DNA of 64,000 nucleotides from Caenispirillum bisanense (GTDB taxonomy: Bacteria > Pseudomonadota > Alphaproteobacteria > Rhodospirillales > Rhodospirillaceae): contig NZ_OCNJ01000002.1 of assembly GCF_900230255.1 (NCBI RefSeq), positions 434,001-498,000 of the forward strand, in the 5' to 3' direction. This document shows positions 11,725 through 21,022 of this stretch, piece by piece. The position numbers and the translations under genes were made by a program. How positions within the stretch are numbered: the first letter of the stretch is position 1; each line of letters opens with the position of its first letter. Under the pieces are notes generated by a model. That model made no database searches. It worked only from the letters and a program-made list of their open reading frames with translations, and was not told where the DNA came from.

Positions 11725-12173
11725 TCGGCCTTCAGTTCACTCCCGGCGCGGCGCTGCCCGAGTCGCCCGTCCTGCTGCTGGCCGAGGACAACCGCGACGA
11801 CGCCGAACTGATCCGCGAGGCGCTGGCCGAGCTGGGCACCTCCGTCACGCTGCACCGTGCCGCCGACGGGCGCGAGGCGCTGGACATGCTGCAGGCCGGC
11901 CTGCGCCCGGATCTCGTGCTGCTCGACCTCAACATGCCGCGCCTGGGCGGGCGCGAGACGCTGAAGGCCATCAAGGCCGACCCGGCGCTGCGCACCATTC
12001 CCGTCATCATCCTGACCACGTCCGACGCCGACCAGGACATCCGCGCCAGCTACCACGACCACTGCAGCGGGTACTTCGTGAAGCCGGCCACCATCGACGA
12101 GCTGATCGACGTGCTGCGGCAGGTGTCGTCCTTCTGGTTCAGCCCCCACGCCCGCCGCCTGACGACCCACTGA
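11721..12173 (+). CDS. Single-domain response regulator (Rcp1-like)
   Basis: A 150-residue stand-alone receiver. The acidic pocket is LLAEDNRDDAE, the phospho-acceptor Asp sits in LLDLNMP, and the Thr and Lys switch residues lie in ILTTSD and YFVKPA. The dipeptide NR-DDAELI and the overall length match the Rcp1-like family that serves phytochrome-type kinases. There is no output domain, so signalling must pass to another protein. ATGA overlap with the solute-binding protein gene indicates co-translation. Confidence 0.88.
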   Translation: MIGLQFTPGAALPESPVLLLAEDNRDDAELIREALAELGTSVTLHRAADGREALDMLQAGLRPDLVLLDLNMPRLGGRETLKAIKADPALRTIPVIILTTSDADQDIRASYHDHCSGYFVKPATIDELIDVLRQVSSFWFSPHARRLTTH

Positions 12174-12198
12174 GTGGCGACAGGCCGATCCCGCGTGC

Positions 12199-12228
12199 TA
12201 TAAGAAGGTCGACACGATTGTCGACAAT
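12199..12228 (+). promoter_or_regulatory. Promoter -10 element with GntR-type palindrome
   Basis: TATAAG at 12199-12204 is followed at 12217-12228 by the perfect palindrome ATTGTCGACAAT, 18 bp before the GntR start codon. FCD-type GntR regulators bind GT-N2-AC centred palindromes of this form, so autorepression is likely. No good -35 box is visible. Confidence 0.6.
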
Positions 12229-12246
12229 CAGCGCCGGGACTTGCCC

Positions 12247-12987
12247 ATGCCGCGCCCCACCGCCGCCGCTGCCGCCCCGGCCGCCGAGGATCTCCCGGCC
12301 GAGGGCATGACCGAGGATGCCGTGCACGCCCATGTGGCGGCGGCCATCATCGACCGTCGCCTGCCGCCCGGCACCAAGCTGGTGGAACAGAACCTGGGCA
12401 AGGTGTTCGGGGTCAGCCGGGCGCGCGTGCGCGCCGTCATCGCCCGTCTGGCGCACGAGAAGATGGTGACGGTGGAGCCCAACCGCGGCGCCCGCGTCGC
12501 CTCGCCGTCGGTGGAGGAGGCTCGGCAGGTGTTCGAGGCCCGCCGCCTCATCGAGGACGGCATCGTGCGCGCCGCCGCCGCCCGCATGGACGGGCCGGCG
12601 CTCGGCCGCCTGACCGCCCACGTGGAGGCCGAGGCCGACGCCCGCCGCCGCCGCGACCGCCAGGCCGCCATCCGCCTCTCCGGCGAGTTCCACCTGCTGC
12701 TGGCCGAGATCGGCGGCAACCTGGTACTGCTGGACTTCCTGCGCGAGCTGGTGTCGCGGTCCTCCCTCGTCATCGCCGTCTACGAGCGGCCCGGCTCCGC
12801 CGACTGCACCGACCACGGCCACCGCCACCTCATCGAGCGCCTCGCCGCCGGCGATGCCGAGGGCGCGGCGGCGGTGATGGCGGCGCACATGGCCGAAATC
12901 ACCGACAGCCTGGACCTGTCCGCCCAACGCGAGGAGGGCATCGACCTCGCCCGCGTGTTCGCCGACCTGCCGCGCGGGGCGGCATGA
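12247..12987 (+). CDS. GntR-family regulator (FCD subfamily)
   Basis: A 246-residue repressor-type regulator. The winged HTH occupies residues about 22-92 (LPPGTKLVEQNLGKVFGVSRARVRAVIARL), and the all-helical FCD ligand domain follows, with metal-ligand histidines in FHLLLAEIGGN and the HGHRHLIERL region. It is the first gene of a three-gene unit, overlapping the downstream amidohydrolase by 4 nt. It probably represses its own operon in response to a carboxylate or ureido compound, but the effector is unknown. Confidence 0.88.
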   Translation: MPRPTAAAAAPAAEDLPAEGMTEDAVHAHVAAAIIDRRLPPGTKLVEQNLGKVFGVSRARVRAVIARLAHEKMVTVEPNRGARVASPSVEEARQVFEARRLIEDGIVRAAAARMDGPALGRLTAHVEAEADARRRRDRQAAIRLSGEFHLLLAEIGGNLVLLDFLRELVSRSSLVIAVYERPGSADCTDHGHRHLIERLAAGDAEGAAAVMAAHMAEITDSLDLSAQREEGIDLARVFADLPRGAA

Positions 12988-14240
12988 GCGGGTCCTTGCG
13001 TCTCGACCCCGCCGCCGCCGGCGCCGCCCTGGTGGAACGCTGCGACGCGCTCGCCGCCCTGACGGAGGAGCCGGGGCGTCTCACCCGCACCTACCTGACG
13101 CCGCGCCACGCCGAGGCCAACACCCTGGTGGGGCAGTGGATGGCGGCGGCCGGCATGGCGGTGCGGGTCGATGCCCTCGGCAACGTCGTCGGCCGCTACG
13201 AGGGCGCGGCGCCCGACGCCCCGGCCGTGGTCATCGGCAGCCACCTGGATACGGTCCGCGACGCCGGCCGCTACGACGGCATGCTCGGCGTGGTGAGCGG
13301 CATCGCGGTGGTGGAGGCCCTGCACGCCGCCGGCCGCCGGCTGCCCTTCGCGGTGGAGGTGGTGGGCTTCGGCGATGAGGAAGGGGTGCGCTTCGGCGCC
13401 ACCCTCATCGGCAGCCGGGCGCTGGCCGGAACCTTTGATCCGGCGCTGCTCGCCGCCCGCGACCGCGACGGCACCACCCTGCGCGAGGCCCTGACGGCCT
13501 TCGGCGGCGATCCCGCCGGCTGGCACTCATGCACCTACGGGGCGGCCCGCATCCGCGCCTACCTGGAACTGCACATCGAGCAGGGGCCGCTGCTGGAGCG
13601 CCTCGGCCTGCCGGTGGGCGTCGTCACCGCCATCGCCGGGGCGACCCGCCGCGCCGTCACCTTCGGCGGCATGGCCGGCCACGCCGGCACCGTGCCCATG
13701 GACGGCCGCCGCGATGCCCTCGCCGGCGCGGCGGAAGCCGTGCTGGCGGTGGAGGCGGTGGGCCGGGCGCACGGTGTCGTCGCCACCGTCGGCCGCATGG
13801 AGGCGCTGCCGGGGGCGGTGAACGTCATTCCCGGCGCGGCGCGCTTCACCGTCGACCTTCGCGCCGCCGACGATGCCGCGCGGGCGGCGGCGCTGGCCGA
13901 CCTGGACGGCCGCCTCGCCGCCGTGGCCGACCGCCGCGGGCTGACGCTGGCGCAGGAGCCGCTGCACGAGAACGCCGCCACACCCTGCGACCCGGCGCTC
14001 ATGGCGGTCCTGGACCGCGCCGTCGCCCGTGCCGGCCTGCCGGTCCACCGCCTGATGAGCGGCGCCGGTCACGACGCCATGGCCATGGCGGCGGTGGCGC
14101 CCGTCGCCATGCTGTTCGTGCGCTGCGCCGGCGGCATCTCCCACAATCCCGCCGAGAGCATCACCGCCGCCGACGCCGGCATCGGCGCGGCCGTGCTGCT
14201 CGACACCCTTCTGCTGCTCGCCGAGGACACCCCCGCATGA
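12984..14240 (+). CDS. Zn-dependent amidohydrolase, allantoate/N-carbamoyl-amino-acid type
   Basis: A 418-residue M20-family amidase of the hydantoinase/carbamoylase class. Metal-site segments are GSHLDTVRDAGRYDGMLGV, GFGDEEGVRFG, and LELHIEQGPLLE; the dimerisation domain carries GMAGHAGTVPMDGRRDAL, and the C-terminal ligand is in SGAGHDAMAMA. Members cleave allantoate, ureidoglycolate or N-carbamoyl amino acids. A purine-degradation operon lies 45 kb away and lacks an allantoate-cleaving gene, which favours allantoate, but beta-ureidopropionase or carbamoylase activity cannot be excluded. It overlaps genes on both sides by 4 nt. Confidence 0.85.
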   Translation: MSGSLRLDPAAAGAALVERCDALAALTEEPGRLTRTYLTPRHAEANTLVGQWMAAAGMAVRVDALGNVVGRYEGAAPDAPAVVIGSHLDTVRDAGRYDGMLGVVSGIAVVEALHAAGRRLPFAVEVVGFGDEEGVRFGATLIGSRALAGTFDPALLAARDRDGTTLREALTAFGGDPAGWHSCTYGAARIRAYLELHIEQGPLLERLGLPVGVVTAIAGATRRAVTFGGMAGHAGTVPMDGRRDALAGAAEAVLAVEAVGRAHGVVATVGRMEALPGAVNVIPGAARFTVDLRAADDAARAAALADLDGRLAAVADRRGLTLAQEPLHENAATPCDPALMAVLDRAVARAGLPVHRLMSGAGHDAMAMAAVAPVAMLFVRCAGGISHNPAESITAADAGIGAAVLLDTLLLLAEDTPA

Positions 14241-15463
14241 CCGTCGACATCGCCGCCCTCCGTTCCGCCGTGGATGCCCTGCACGGCGATCAGGTCCGCT
14301 TCCTGGCCGAGCTGGTGAAGGTGCCCTCCGACAACCCGCCGGGCGACTGCGCCCCCCATGCCGAGCGCGCCGCGGCGCTGCTGGAAGCGCTGGGCTGGAG
14401 CGTCGAGCGGCACGTCGTGCCGGCCGAGCTGGTGGCCGCCAACGGCATGATCTCGGCCACCAACCTGGTGGTGCGCCGCCGCTTCGGTGACGGGCCGGTG
14501 ATCGCGCTCAACGCCCACGGCGACGTGGTGGCGCCCGGCGAGGGCTGGACCCGCGACCCCTACGGCGCCGAGGTGGTGGACGGGGTGATGTACGGCCGCG
14601 GCGTCGCCGTCTCCAAGTCCGACTTCGCCACCTACGCCTATGCCCTGAAGGCCCTGGAGCAGACCGGCGCGGCGCTGAACGGCACCGTCGAGCTTCATCT
14701 GACCTACGACGAGGAAGCGGGCGGCGCCATCGGACCCAAGTGGCTGCTGGACGAGGGGATCTCGCGGCCCGACTACGCCGTCTCGGCCGGCTTCTCCTAT
14801 CAGGTGGTGACGGCGCACAACGGCTGCCTGCACCTGGAGGTGACCGTCGCTGGCCGGTCCGCCCACGCCGCCCGGCCCGACACCGGCCACGACGCCCTGG
14901 AGGCGGCGACCCGCCTGCTGGCGGTGCTCTACGATCTGCGCGGCACGCTGGCGCAGCGCCATTCCAAGGTGGCGGGCATCGACACGCCGACGCTGGTTGT
15001 CGGCCTCATTGCCGGCGGCATCAACACCAACGTGGTGCCCGACAAGGTGACCTTCCGCCTCGACCGCCGCATGATCCCCGAGGAAAACCCGGCCGAAGTG
15101 CAGGCGGAGATCGAGCGCCTGGTCGCCGACACCGCCGCCGGCCTGCCGGGCATCATCGTCACCGCCCGCCGCATCATGCTGGCCGAGCCCTTCGGTCCCG
15201 TCGGCGACTCCGAGCGCCTGGCGCAGGCCTTCCAGACGGCGGCGGAAGCGGCCTTCGGCGAGGCCGTGCCCACGGTGGGCATCCCGCTCTACACCGACGC
15301 CCGCCACTACGCCGCCGCCGGGGTGCCGACGGTGCTGTACGGCGCCGGCCCGCGCTCGCTGCTCGACGCCAATGCGCATCGTGCCGACGAGAAGCTGGTG
15401 CTGGAGGATCTGCGCAAAGCGACCGTCGCGGTGGCGGCGGCGCTGGCGGACATGCTGGGGTAA
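14237..15463 (+). CDS. M20 family peptidase/deacylase (ArgE/DapE type)
   Basis: A 408-residue metallohydrolase. The catalytic core has ALNAHGDVVAPGEGW, YGRGVAVSKSD, and the Glu-Glu base in LTYDEEAGG; the lid domain includes VAGRSAHAARPDTGHDALEA. The last ligand lies near LLDANAHRADE. It cleaves an amide bond of an N-acyl or dipeptide substrate that cannot be identified from the sequence. As the third gene of the GntR unit it likely removes a group from the product of the upstream amidohydrolase or handles a related substrate. Confidence 0.82.
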   Translation: MTVDIAALRSAVDALHGDQVRFLAELVKVPSDNPPGDCAPHAERAAALLEALGWSVERHVVPAELVAANGMISATNLVVRRRFGDGPVIALNAHGDVVAPGEGWTRDPYGAEVVDGVMYGRGVAVSKSDFATYAYALKALEQTGAALNGTVELHLTYDEEAGGAIGPKWLLDEGISRPDYAVSAGFSYQVVTAHNGCLHLEVTVAGRSAHAARPDTGHDALEAATRLLAVLYDLRGTLAQRHSKVAGIDTPTLVVGLIAGGINTNVVPDKVTFRLDRRMIPEENPAEVQAEIERLVADTAAGLPGIIVTARRIMLAEPFGPVGDSERLAQAFQTAAEAAFGEAVPTVGIPLYTDARHYAAAGVPTVLYGAGPRSLLDANAHRADEKLVLEDLRKATVAVAAALADMLG

Positions 15464-15480
15464 AGGGGGGCTTCGCGCCG

Positions 15481-16194
15481 TCAGCCGTAGCGGTGCAGCG
15501 ACGTGCCGTGCTGCTTCAGCCAGTGGCGGGGGCGAGCGTTGTCGGGCATCAGGTCGGTGACGAGGTTCCAGAAGCGGCCGCTGTGGTTCAGTTCGACCAT
15601 GTGCGCCACCTCGTGCGCGACCACGTAGTCGAGCACCGCCTCCGGCGCCAGCACCAGCCGCCACGAGAACGACAGCGCCCCGTCCGAGGTGCAACTGCCC
15701 CAGCGCGAGCGGGTGTCGCGCACCGACAGCGACGAGATGCGGCGGTCCAGGCGCTGGGCGTAGGCGAAGGCGCGCGGCGCGATTTCCTCCTTGGCGCGGC
15801 GCTTCAGGTAGTCGCCGACGCGCCGCGGCAGGTGTTCGGGCAGGCCGGAGACGTGGAGCCGGCCGTCCTCGGTCCAGACGCCGCGGCGGGCCTCCGGGGC
15901 CGGGGTGATGGTGTGCAGGGCGCCCAGCACCGGCACCTCCGCGCCGGCGGCGAAGGGCACGCGCGGCGGCAGGGCGCCCAGACGGGCGCGGATCCAGTCG
16001 GTCTTCTCGTGGACGAATCGCATGGCCTCGCGCGCCGGCAGGCCGGTCGGCACGACGACCACGACGGAATCGGTCATGGCGTCGACGCGCAAGGAGATGC
16101 GCCGGCTGACGGCGGAGGTCTTCACCGTCACCGGCAGGGTGCGGCCGTCGATGACCACCGCCGCCCCGCTCGCAGCTTTCAGAGATCGGGCCAT
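15481..16194 (-). CDS. YgjP-like zinc metalloprotease domain protein
   Basis: A 237-residue protein of the YgjP/WSS1-like (DUF45) family. The zinc motif [16 protein letters not shown] sits near the C-terminus, preceded by the family mark [17 protein letters not shown]. The N-terminal half contains the conserved RRISLRVD strand. Function in bacteria is not well established; related eukaryotic proteins cut DNA-protein crosslinks. Its start lies 16 nt inside the end of the ycgN-like gene, so it is the third gene of a phaZ-ycgN-ygjP unit. Confidence 0.85.
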   Translation of the reverse strand: MARSLKAASGAAVVIDGRTLPVTVKTSAVSRRISLRVDAMTDSVVVVVPTGLPAREAMRFVHEKTDWIRARLGALPPRVPFAAGAEVPVLGALHTITPAPEARRGVWTEDGRLHVSGLPEHLPRRVGDYLKRRAKEEIAPRAFAYAQRLDRRISSLSVRDTRSRWGSCTSDGALSFSWRLVLAPEAVLDYVVAHEVAHMVELNHSGRFWNLVTDLMPDNARPRHWLKQHGTSLHRYG

Positions 16195-16652
16195 TCGACG
16201 ATGTGGTGTTCGAGGGGACCGGCGCGGGTTTCCGAGATCACCCGGCCGCGCACCGAAACACCGGCTTCGTGCACCGTGTTGGGGTCGCCCGACACCAGCG
16301 GGTGCCACCACGCCAGCGGTTTGCCTTCCGCCACCAGCCGATAGGCGCAGGACGCCGGCAGCCAGTTGAGGCCGGACACGGCCTCGGCGGTCAGCTGCAC
16401 GCAGTCGGGCACATAGCGGAAGCGGGTGTCGTACTTCTTGCAGCCGCAGGAGCCGAGGTCGAGGAGGCGGCAGGCCACGTTGGTGTGCGACACCGCACCC
16501 AGGCTGCCGTCCTCCTCTTCCTCCTGCAGCTTGTGCAGGCAGCATTTTCCGCACCCGTCGCAGAGGGATTCCCACTCCGCCGGCGTCATCGCCTCAAGCG
16601 GCTTTGTTTCCCAGAAGGGCCTTGTCGTTCGCGCGGATGAACTCGCGGACAT
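16179..16652 (-). CDS. YcgN family cysteine-cluster protein
   Basis: A 157-residue protein of the UPF0260/YcgN family. It has [27 protein letters not shown] near the start and further cysteines in [14 protein letters not shown] and DCVQL, a pattern expected to bind zinc or an iron-sulfur cluster. The function is unknown. The only in-frame start before the conserved PFW segment is ATG 16652, which lies 58 nt inside the depolymerase gene, an unusually long overlap. It overlaps the downstream ygjP-like gene by 16 nt. Confidence 0.9.
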   Translation of the reverse strand: MSASSSARTTRPFWETKPLEAMTPAEWESLCDGCGKCCLHKLQEEEEDGSLGAVSHTNVACRLLDLGSCGCKKYDTRFRYVPDCVQLTAEAVSGLNWLPASCAYRLVAEGKPLAWWHPLVSGDPNTVHEAGVSVRGRVISETRAGPLEHHIVEWPDL

Positions 16653-17841
16653 GGGGTAGGATTTCCTCGCGCCACCGTCGGCCGTTGAAGATGCCATAAT
16701 GGCCGACTTTGGGCTGCATATGGTACCGCTGCTTTTCCTTGGGAAGGTTGGTCAGCAGGTCGTGCACCGCCTTGGTCTGGCCGACGCCGGTGATGTCGTC
16801 CTTCTCGCCCTCGACGGACATGAAGGCGATGTCGCGCACCGCCGACAGATCCACCGTGCGGCCGTCGATCTCGAGGATCCCGCGCGGCAGCTGCCACTCC
16901 TTGAACACCTTGCGGATGGTCTGCAGGTAGAACTCGGCCGGCAGGTCCATGACCGACATGTATTCGTCGTAGAAGACGCGGTGCTGCTGCGCCGAATCGC
17001 CGTCGCCGCGCACCAGGTGGCGGAAGTAGCGCAGGTGGGCGTCCATGTGGCGGTCCATGTTCATGGACATGAAGCCCGACAGCTGCAGGAAGCCCGGGTA
17101 GACCTTGCGCATGCGGCCCTGGTAGTGCACCGGCACCGTGTGGATGACGTGGCTGGTGAACCAGTCCATTTCCTTCTCGGTGGCGAAGTCGTTCACCGCC
17201 GTCGGGTTGGCGCGGGTGTCGATGGGGCCGCCCATGAGGGTGATGGAGGACGGCCGCATGGGGTCCTCGTCCTCGGCCATCAGGGCCGCCGCCGCCGTCA
17301 CCGGCACGGCCGGCTGGCACACCGCCATGACGTGGGTATTGGGGCCGAGGTGGTGCAGGAAGTTGCGCACGTACTCGACGTAGGTATCCAGGCAGAAGCG
17401 GCCGGCCGACAGCGGCACGTCGCGGGCGTTCACCCAGTCGGTGATGTAGACGTCGTGCTCGGGCAGCAGGGCTTCCACGGTGCCGCGCAGCAGCGTGGCG
17501 TAGTGGCCGGACAGCGGCGCGACGACCAGCACGCGCGGATCGCCCTTGGCGACGCCGTCGCGGCGGAAGTGCAGCAGGTCGCAGAACGGCAGGCTGTGGA
17601 CGATCTCTTCCACCACCGGCACCGGCTCGCCGCGCACCACCGTGGTCGGCAGGTGGAACTGCGGCTTCGGATACTTGCGCGTCACCCGCTCGAACATGTC
17701 GGCGCTGGCGGCGACCGTCTTGGCGAAGGCGGTGTAGGTGGTGGGCAGCCAGGGGTGGGTGTAGACGTCGTGCATCGCGCGCGCCATCACCCGCATGGGC
17801 GCCATGGCCGCATGCTGGAATTCATGGAACTGGTACAGCAT
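16594..17841 (-). CDS. phaZ: Intracellular polyhydroxyalkanoate depolymerase
   Basis: A 415-residue alpha/beta-hydrolase that mobilises stored polyhydroxybutyrate. The nucleophile is a cysteine in the lipase-box-like MAVCQPAVP, as in PhaZ1-type intracellular depolymerases; ending segments include [13 protein letters not shown] and the PHB_depo_C region with [16 protein letters not shown]. No signal peptide is present. The N-terminus [17 protein letters not shown] is family-typical and fixes the start at 17841. It indicates that the organism stores PHA granules. Confidence 0.93.
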   Translation of the reverse strand: MLYQFHEFQHAAMAPMRVMARAMHDVYTHPWLPTTYTAFAKTVAASADMFERVTRKYPKPQFHLPTTVVRGEPVPVVEEIVHSLPFCDLLHFRRDGVAKGDPRVLVVAPLSGHYATLLRGTVEALLPEHDVYITDWVNARDVPLSAGRFCLDTYVEYVRNFLHHLGPNTHVMAVCQPAVPVTAAAALMAEDEDPMRPSSITLMGGPIDTRANPTAVNDFATEKEMDWFTSHVIHTVPVHYQGRMRKVYPGFLQLSGFMSMNMDRHMDAHLRYFRHLVRGDGDSAQQHRVFYDEYMSVMDLPAEFYLQTIRKVFKEWQLPRGILEIDGRTVDLSAVRDIAFMSVEGEKDDITGVGQTKAVHDLLTNLPKEKQRYHMQPKVGHYGIFNGRRWREEILPHVREFIRANDKALLGNKAA

Positions 17842-18144
17842 TCGTCGATGACCTCTCCGATCCCCGTGTCGCGTTTTCGCCAGTGGCCGGGTTTTTGTTT
17901 GGCCAATTCCCTCGAACAAGAAAGATGTAGCCACAGCGCGTCACGTTTCCGCAACAAGAAGAATGTGAAGGTGCGCGCGCCGTCGGCCGTCGGTGCCGTG
18001 CGGACGCCCGGCGCCGGATAGGCAACCTCTTACCACTTCAGGATTAATCGCTTTCCCTACCTCTTTCGGCCGGGTTTGCGAATTTTGCGGCGCAGCAACC
18101 TCGCGGAGGCTTGCCGGGCGTCGCTGCCGGGGTCCCGCCGCGAC
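17842..18144. other. 303-bp gene-free stretch between phaZ and cobB
   Basis: Upstream of phaZ and downstream of cobB. Relatively AT-rich between 17880 and 17970, where the phaZ promoter must lie, but I see no convincing -35/-10 pair. No B12-box or riboswitch core is recognisable, and the short frames here have no coding character. Confidence 0.5.
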
Positions 18145-19497
18145 TCAGGCCGGGACCGGAGCGGGGTCGGACGCGATCAGGTGGAGGAAGGACCCCATCA
18201 CCGGCCCGCGCCGCAACCCTTGCGAAGAAGTCAACGAGCCTGTTGCGTCTTTGGTTTCAAATAGCGGCTCAGCACGGGAATGATCTTCCCCGAGCACCAC
18301 CGCATAGTGGAATTCGTGCGCCCGGAAGCCGCCTCCTGCCGGGCCGAGCGGACCGTCGGCGCACAGTGCCGCGGTGCGGTATCCCAGGTGCAGCTTGCGG
18401 CGGGCGAAGGAGGTGGCGAGCGGCAGCAGCCCGGCCATGGGGTGGACCACGCCGTCGGCATCCTCCAGCGTCTCGCCGAGGGTCATGTAGCCGCCGCATT
18501 CGCCGAACACCACGGCCCCGCGCTCCGCCGCCGCGCGCAGGCCGGGCAGGAAGGCGGTGCCGCCGGCGAGGCGGCCGGCGTGCAGCTCGGGGTAGCCGCC
18601 GGGCAGGTAGACGGCGTCGGCGTCGGCCGCCGGCGCCTCGTCGGCCAGCGGCGAGAACGGCAGGACCGCCGCCCCCGCCGCCCGCCAGTCCTCCAGCAGC
18701 GCCGGATAGGCGAAGGCATAGGCGGCGTCGCGCGCCACGGCGATGCGCTGGCCGAGCGGCGGCACCAGGGGCGGGATCGGTGCGGCGGCCGGCGTCAGGC
18801 GCGGCGGCCGGGCGAGGGCGAGCAGGGCGTCGAGGTCGAGGTGCGCCGCCACCGCATCGGCGGCGGTTTCCAGGAAGGCCTCCAGGTCGGGGTGCTCCAG
18901 CGCCTGCACGAGGCCGAGGTGGCGGCTCGGCAGGCCGAGGCCGGGCAGGCGCGGCAGGCAGCCGAGCACCGGGATGTGCGGCAGGCTCTCGGCCATGGCG
19001 GCGCGCAGGATGTCGGCGTGGCGGCCGGGGCCGACCTTGGTGAAGACGACGGCGGCGACGGTCACGTCCGGGCGGTGGGTGGCGAAACCGCGCACCACGG
19101 CGGCCGCGCTCGCCGCCTGGCCGGAGGCGTCGACCACCAGCACCACCGGCAGGCCGCTGAGGGCGGCGAGGCGGGCGGTGGAGCCGTCGCCCGCCACCCC
19201 CGCCGCCGGGGCGCCGTCGAACAGTCCCATTACGCCCTCCACCACCAGCACCCGCCCGCGCGCCGCCTGGCGGTCGAGCAGCGAGGCCAAGCGGCCGGCA
19301 TCCATGGCCCAGGGGTCGAGGGTGTAGCAGGGCGCGCCCGAGGCGGCGGCATGGAAGGCGGGATCGATGTAGTCCGGCCCCACCTTGCCCGACACCGGCG
19401 CCCGCCCCAGCCGGCGCAGGGCACGCAGCAGGCCGAGGGTCAGCGTCGTCTTGCCGCCGCCGCTGGCCGGCGCCGCGATGAGAAGGCCGGGGATCAT
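18145..19497 (-). CDS. cobB: Cobyrinate a,c-diamide synthase
   Basis: A 450-residue glutamine amidotransferase that amidates the a and c carboxylates of (hydrogeno)cobyrinate in B12 synthesis. The ATP-binding N-terminal half has the P-loop APASGGGKTT, then KVGPDYIDPAFH and VVEGVMGLFDG. The C-terminal glutaminase half has the nucleophile cysteine in VFGECGGYM and a histidine near RAHEFHY. It lies 7 bp after sco on the same strand, which is unusual company for a cobalamin gene. cobA is 2 kb upstream. Confidence 0.94.
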   Translation of the reverse strand: MIPGLLIAAPASGGGKTTLTLGLLRALRRLGRAPVSGKVGPDYIDPAFHAAASGAPCYTLDPWAMDAGRLASLLDRQAARGRVLVVEGVMGLFDGAPAAGVAGDGSTARLAALSGLPVVLVVDASGQAASAAAVVRGFATHRPDVTVAAVVFTKVGPGRHADILRAAMAESLPHIPVLGCLPRLPGLGLPSRHLGLVQALEHPDLEAFLETAADAVAAHLDLDALLALARPPRLTPAAAPIPPLVPPLGQRIAVARDAAYAFAYPALLEDWRAAGAAVLPFSPLADEAPAADADAVYLPGGYPELHAGRLAGGTAFLPGLRAAAERGAVVFGECGGYMTLGETLEDADGVVHPMAGLLPLATSFARRKLHLGYRTAALCADGPLGPAGGGFRAHEFHYAVVLGEDHSRAEPLFETKDATGSLTSSQGLRRGPVMGSFLHLIASDPAPVPA

Positions 19498-19504
19498 GGC
19501 TCGG

Positions 19505-20134
19505 TTACGAGGCGGCGCCGTCGGCGACGGCCTGCTGCAGGCCCCTCGCCATGTCGTCGGGCGACACGCCGTGGCTGAAGTGGCGCACGAACTGGCCGTC
19601 GGGGCCCATCAGGTAGGCGATGGCGCTGTGGTCCATGAGGTAGGGGCCGTCGCCGTCCTCCACCTTCTTGTAGTAGACCTTGTATTCCTTGGCGACGGCC
19701 GTCACCTGCTCCGGCGTGCCGGTCAGGCCGACCATGCGCGGGTGGAAGTGGCTGACGTAGTCGCCGACCACCGCGGGCGTGTCGCGTTCCGGGTCCACCG
19801 ACACGAACACCGGCACCACCTTCTCCTGCATCGCGGCCGGCAGCATGTCGATGGCGCTGGCGACGGTGGCGAGGCCGGACGGGCAGACGTCGGGGCAGAA
19901 GGTGTAGCCGAAGTAGACGACCGTCCACTTACCGCGGAAATCCTGCTCCGTCACCGTCTCGCCGGCGCCGTTCACCAGGGTGAAGGGGCCGCCGATGGCG
20001 ACCGCCGAGGTGGTGGTGGTCGTCGAGCCGCCGCCGTGGTCCATGCCGACGCCCGCCCACTGCGCGAGGCGCGGCCCGATGCCGACGACGATGACGACCA
20101 GCAGGGCGGCGACGATGGCGAGGGTCTTGTTCAT
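19505..20134 (-). CDS. SCO1/SenC copper chaperone for cytochrome oxidase
   Basis: A 209-residue membrane-anchored thioredoxin-fold protein. TM at residues about 4-24, then the copper site CPDVCP in YFGYTFCPDVCPSG with the distal ligand histidine in YLMDHSAIAYL. It delivers copper to the CuA or CuB centre of haem-copper oxidases. It follows the SafE-like membrane gene by 17 bp and precedes cobB by 7 bp. No oxidase subunit genes are in the window. Confidence 0.92.
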   Translation of the reverse strand: MNKTLAIVAALLVVIVVGIGPRLAQWAGVGMDHGGGSTTTTTSAVAIGGPFTLVNGAGETVTEQDFRGKWTVVYFGYTFCPDVCPSGLATVASAIDMLPAAMQEKVVPVFVSVDPERDTPAVVGDYVSHFHPRMVGLTGTPEQVTAVAKEYKVYYKKVEDGDGPYLMDHSAIAYLMGPDGQFVRHFSHGVSPDDMARGLQQAVADGAAS

Positions 20135-20151
20135 GGGGGCTCCTCGGGGGA

Positions 20152-20916
20152 TCAGGCGACCAGGGTCACGGCCATGTACGTAAGCACGCCGGCGTTCAGC
20201 ACCAGCAGGGCCGGCGCCACCTTGGCGACGAGGCCGCCCCAGCGCCGCCCGGCCATGTGCCCGGCGAGGCCGACGGCGAACAGCGCTGGCATGGTGCCGA
20301 GCGCGAAGGCGGCCATGCCGAAGGCGCCGGCCACCGGGTCGCCGCTCGACGCCGCCGCCGCCAGCGCGCCATAGAGCAGACCGCAGGGGATGAAGCCGAG
20401 CATGACGCCGAGGCCGTAGCCGCGCCAGCCGGTGGGGGTGGAGAACAGCGGCCGGGCGAGGCGGCTCACCTTGGCCGACCACCAGCCCTCGGCCTTGCGC
20501 CCGCCGGGCAGGGCGAGCTTCAGCTTCGGCACCGCATAGCCGACGAACAGCAGCGCCGCCAGCACCAGCAACCCGGCCGACAGCCACCGCAGCCCCGACA
20601 GGTCGCCGAGGCTGCCGGCCGCCAGCGCGAGGCCGGCGCCGAGCAGCATGTAGGTGGTCATGCGGCCGACCTGATAGGGCAGCACGGCGGCGCCGGTCAG
20701 GCGGTGCCACTCGCGCATGCGGCTGGCCGGCACGCTCTCGAGGCGCGCCGTCACCTGGCTGAGGACGAAGGGGCCGCACATGCCGGCGCAATGGGTCAGG
20801 CCGCCGATGAGACCGGTGACCAGCAGGCTGACCAGCAGCCCGCCGCGCTCGGTGAACACCACCTCGCAATGGCTGAGCCCGGCGGAAAGCATGGCCATGA
20901 GGGCGTTCTGGTCCAC
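20152..20916 (-). CDS. SafE/DsbD_2-type membrane protein linked to oxidase maturation
   Basis: A 254-residue membrane protein with about six TM helices. The signature GGLTHCAGMCGPFVLSQ near residue 45 and GFIPCGLLYGAL around residue 165 place it in the DsbD_2/UreH-like branch of the TauE/SafE superfamily. These members usually sit with cco or sco genes and take part in copper or thiol handling, not sulfite export. The start is a GTG (ATG at codon 7 is an alternative). An FNR-like box lies 107 bp upstream, suggesting induction at low oxygen. Confidence 0.8.
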   Translation of the reverse strand: MDQNALMAMLSAGLSHCEVVFTERGGLLVSLLVTGLIGGLTHCAGMCGPFVLSQVTARLESVPASRMREWHRLTGAAVLPYQVGRMTTYMLLGAGLALAAGSLGDLSGLRWLSAGLLVLAALLFVGYAVPKLKLALPGGRKAEGWWSAKVSRLARPLFSTPTGWRGYGLGVMLGFIPCGLLYGALAAAASSGDPVAGAFGMAAFALGTMPALFAVGLAGHMAGRRWGGLVAKVAPALLVLNAGVLTYMAVTLVA

Positions 20917-21022
20917 GGTCGGTCGTCCTGTGGGGGCGGTGCGTGCGCCGCAGTCTACGGCGGCGCCCTGCCCGGTTCAACGGCGGCGGTCGCGAGTGTG
21001 GCCGCAACGCCCGCGGGTGTCG

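Noticed and set aside
17842-18144. Cobalamin riboswitch near cobB
   Set aside because: The region lies downstream of cobB, and no B12-box sequence is seen on either strand here or ahead of cobA.
20152-20916. Sulfite exporter TauE
   Set aside because: The HCAGMCGP and IPCGLLYG motifs and the sco neighbour point to the DsbD_2/UreH-like branch; no sulfur-oxidation genes are nearby.
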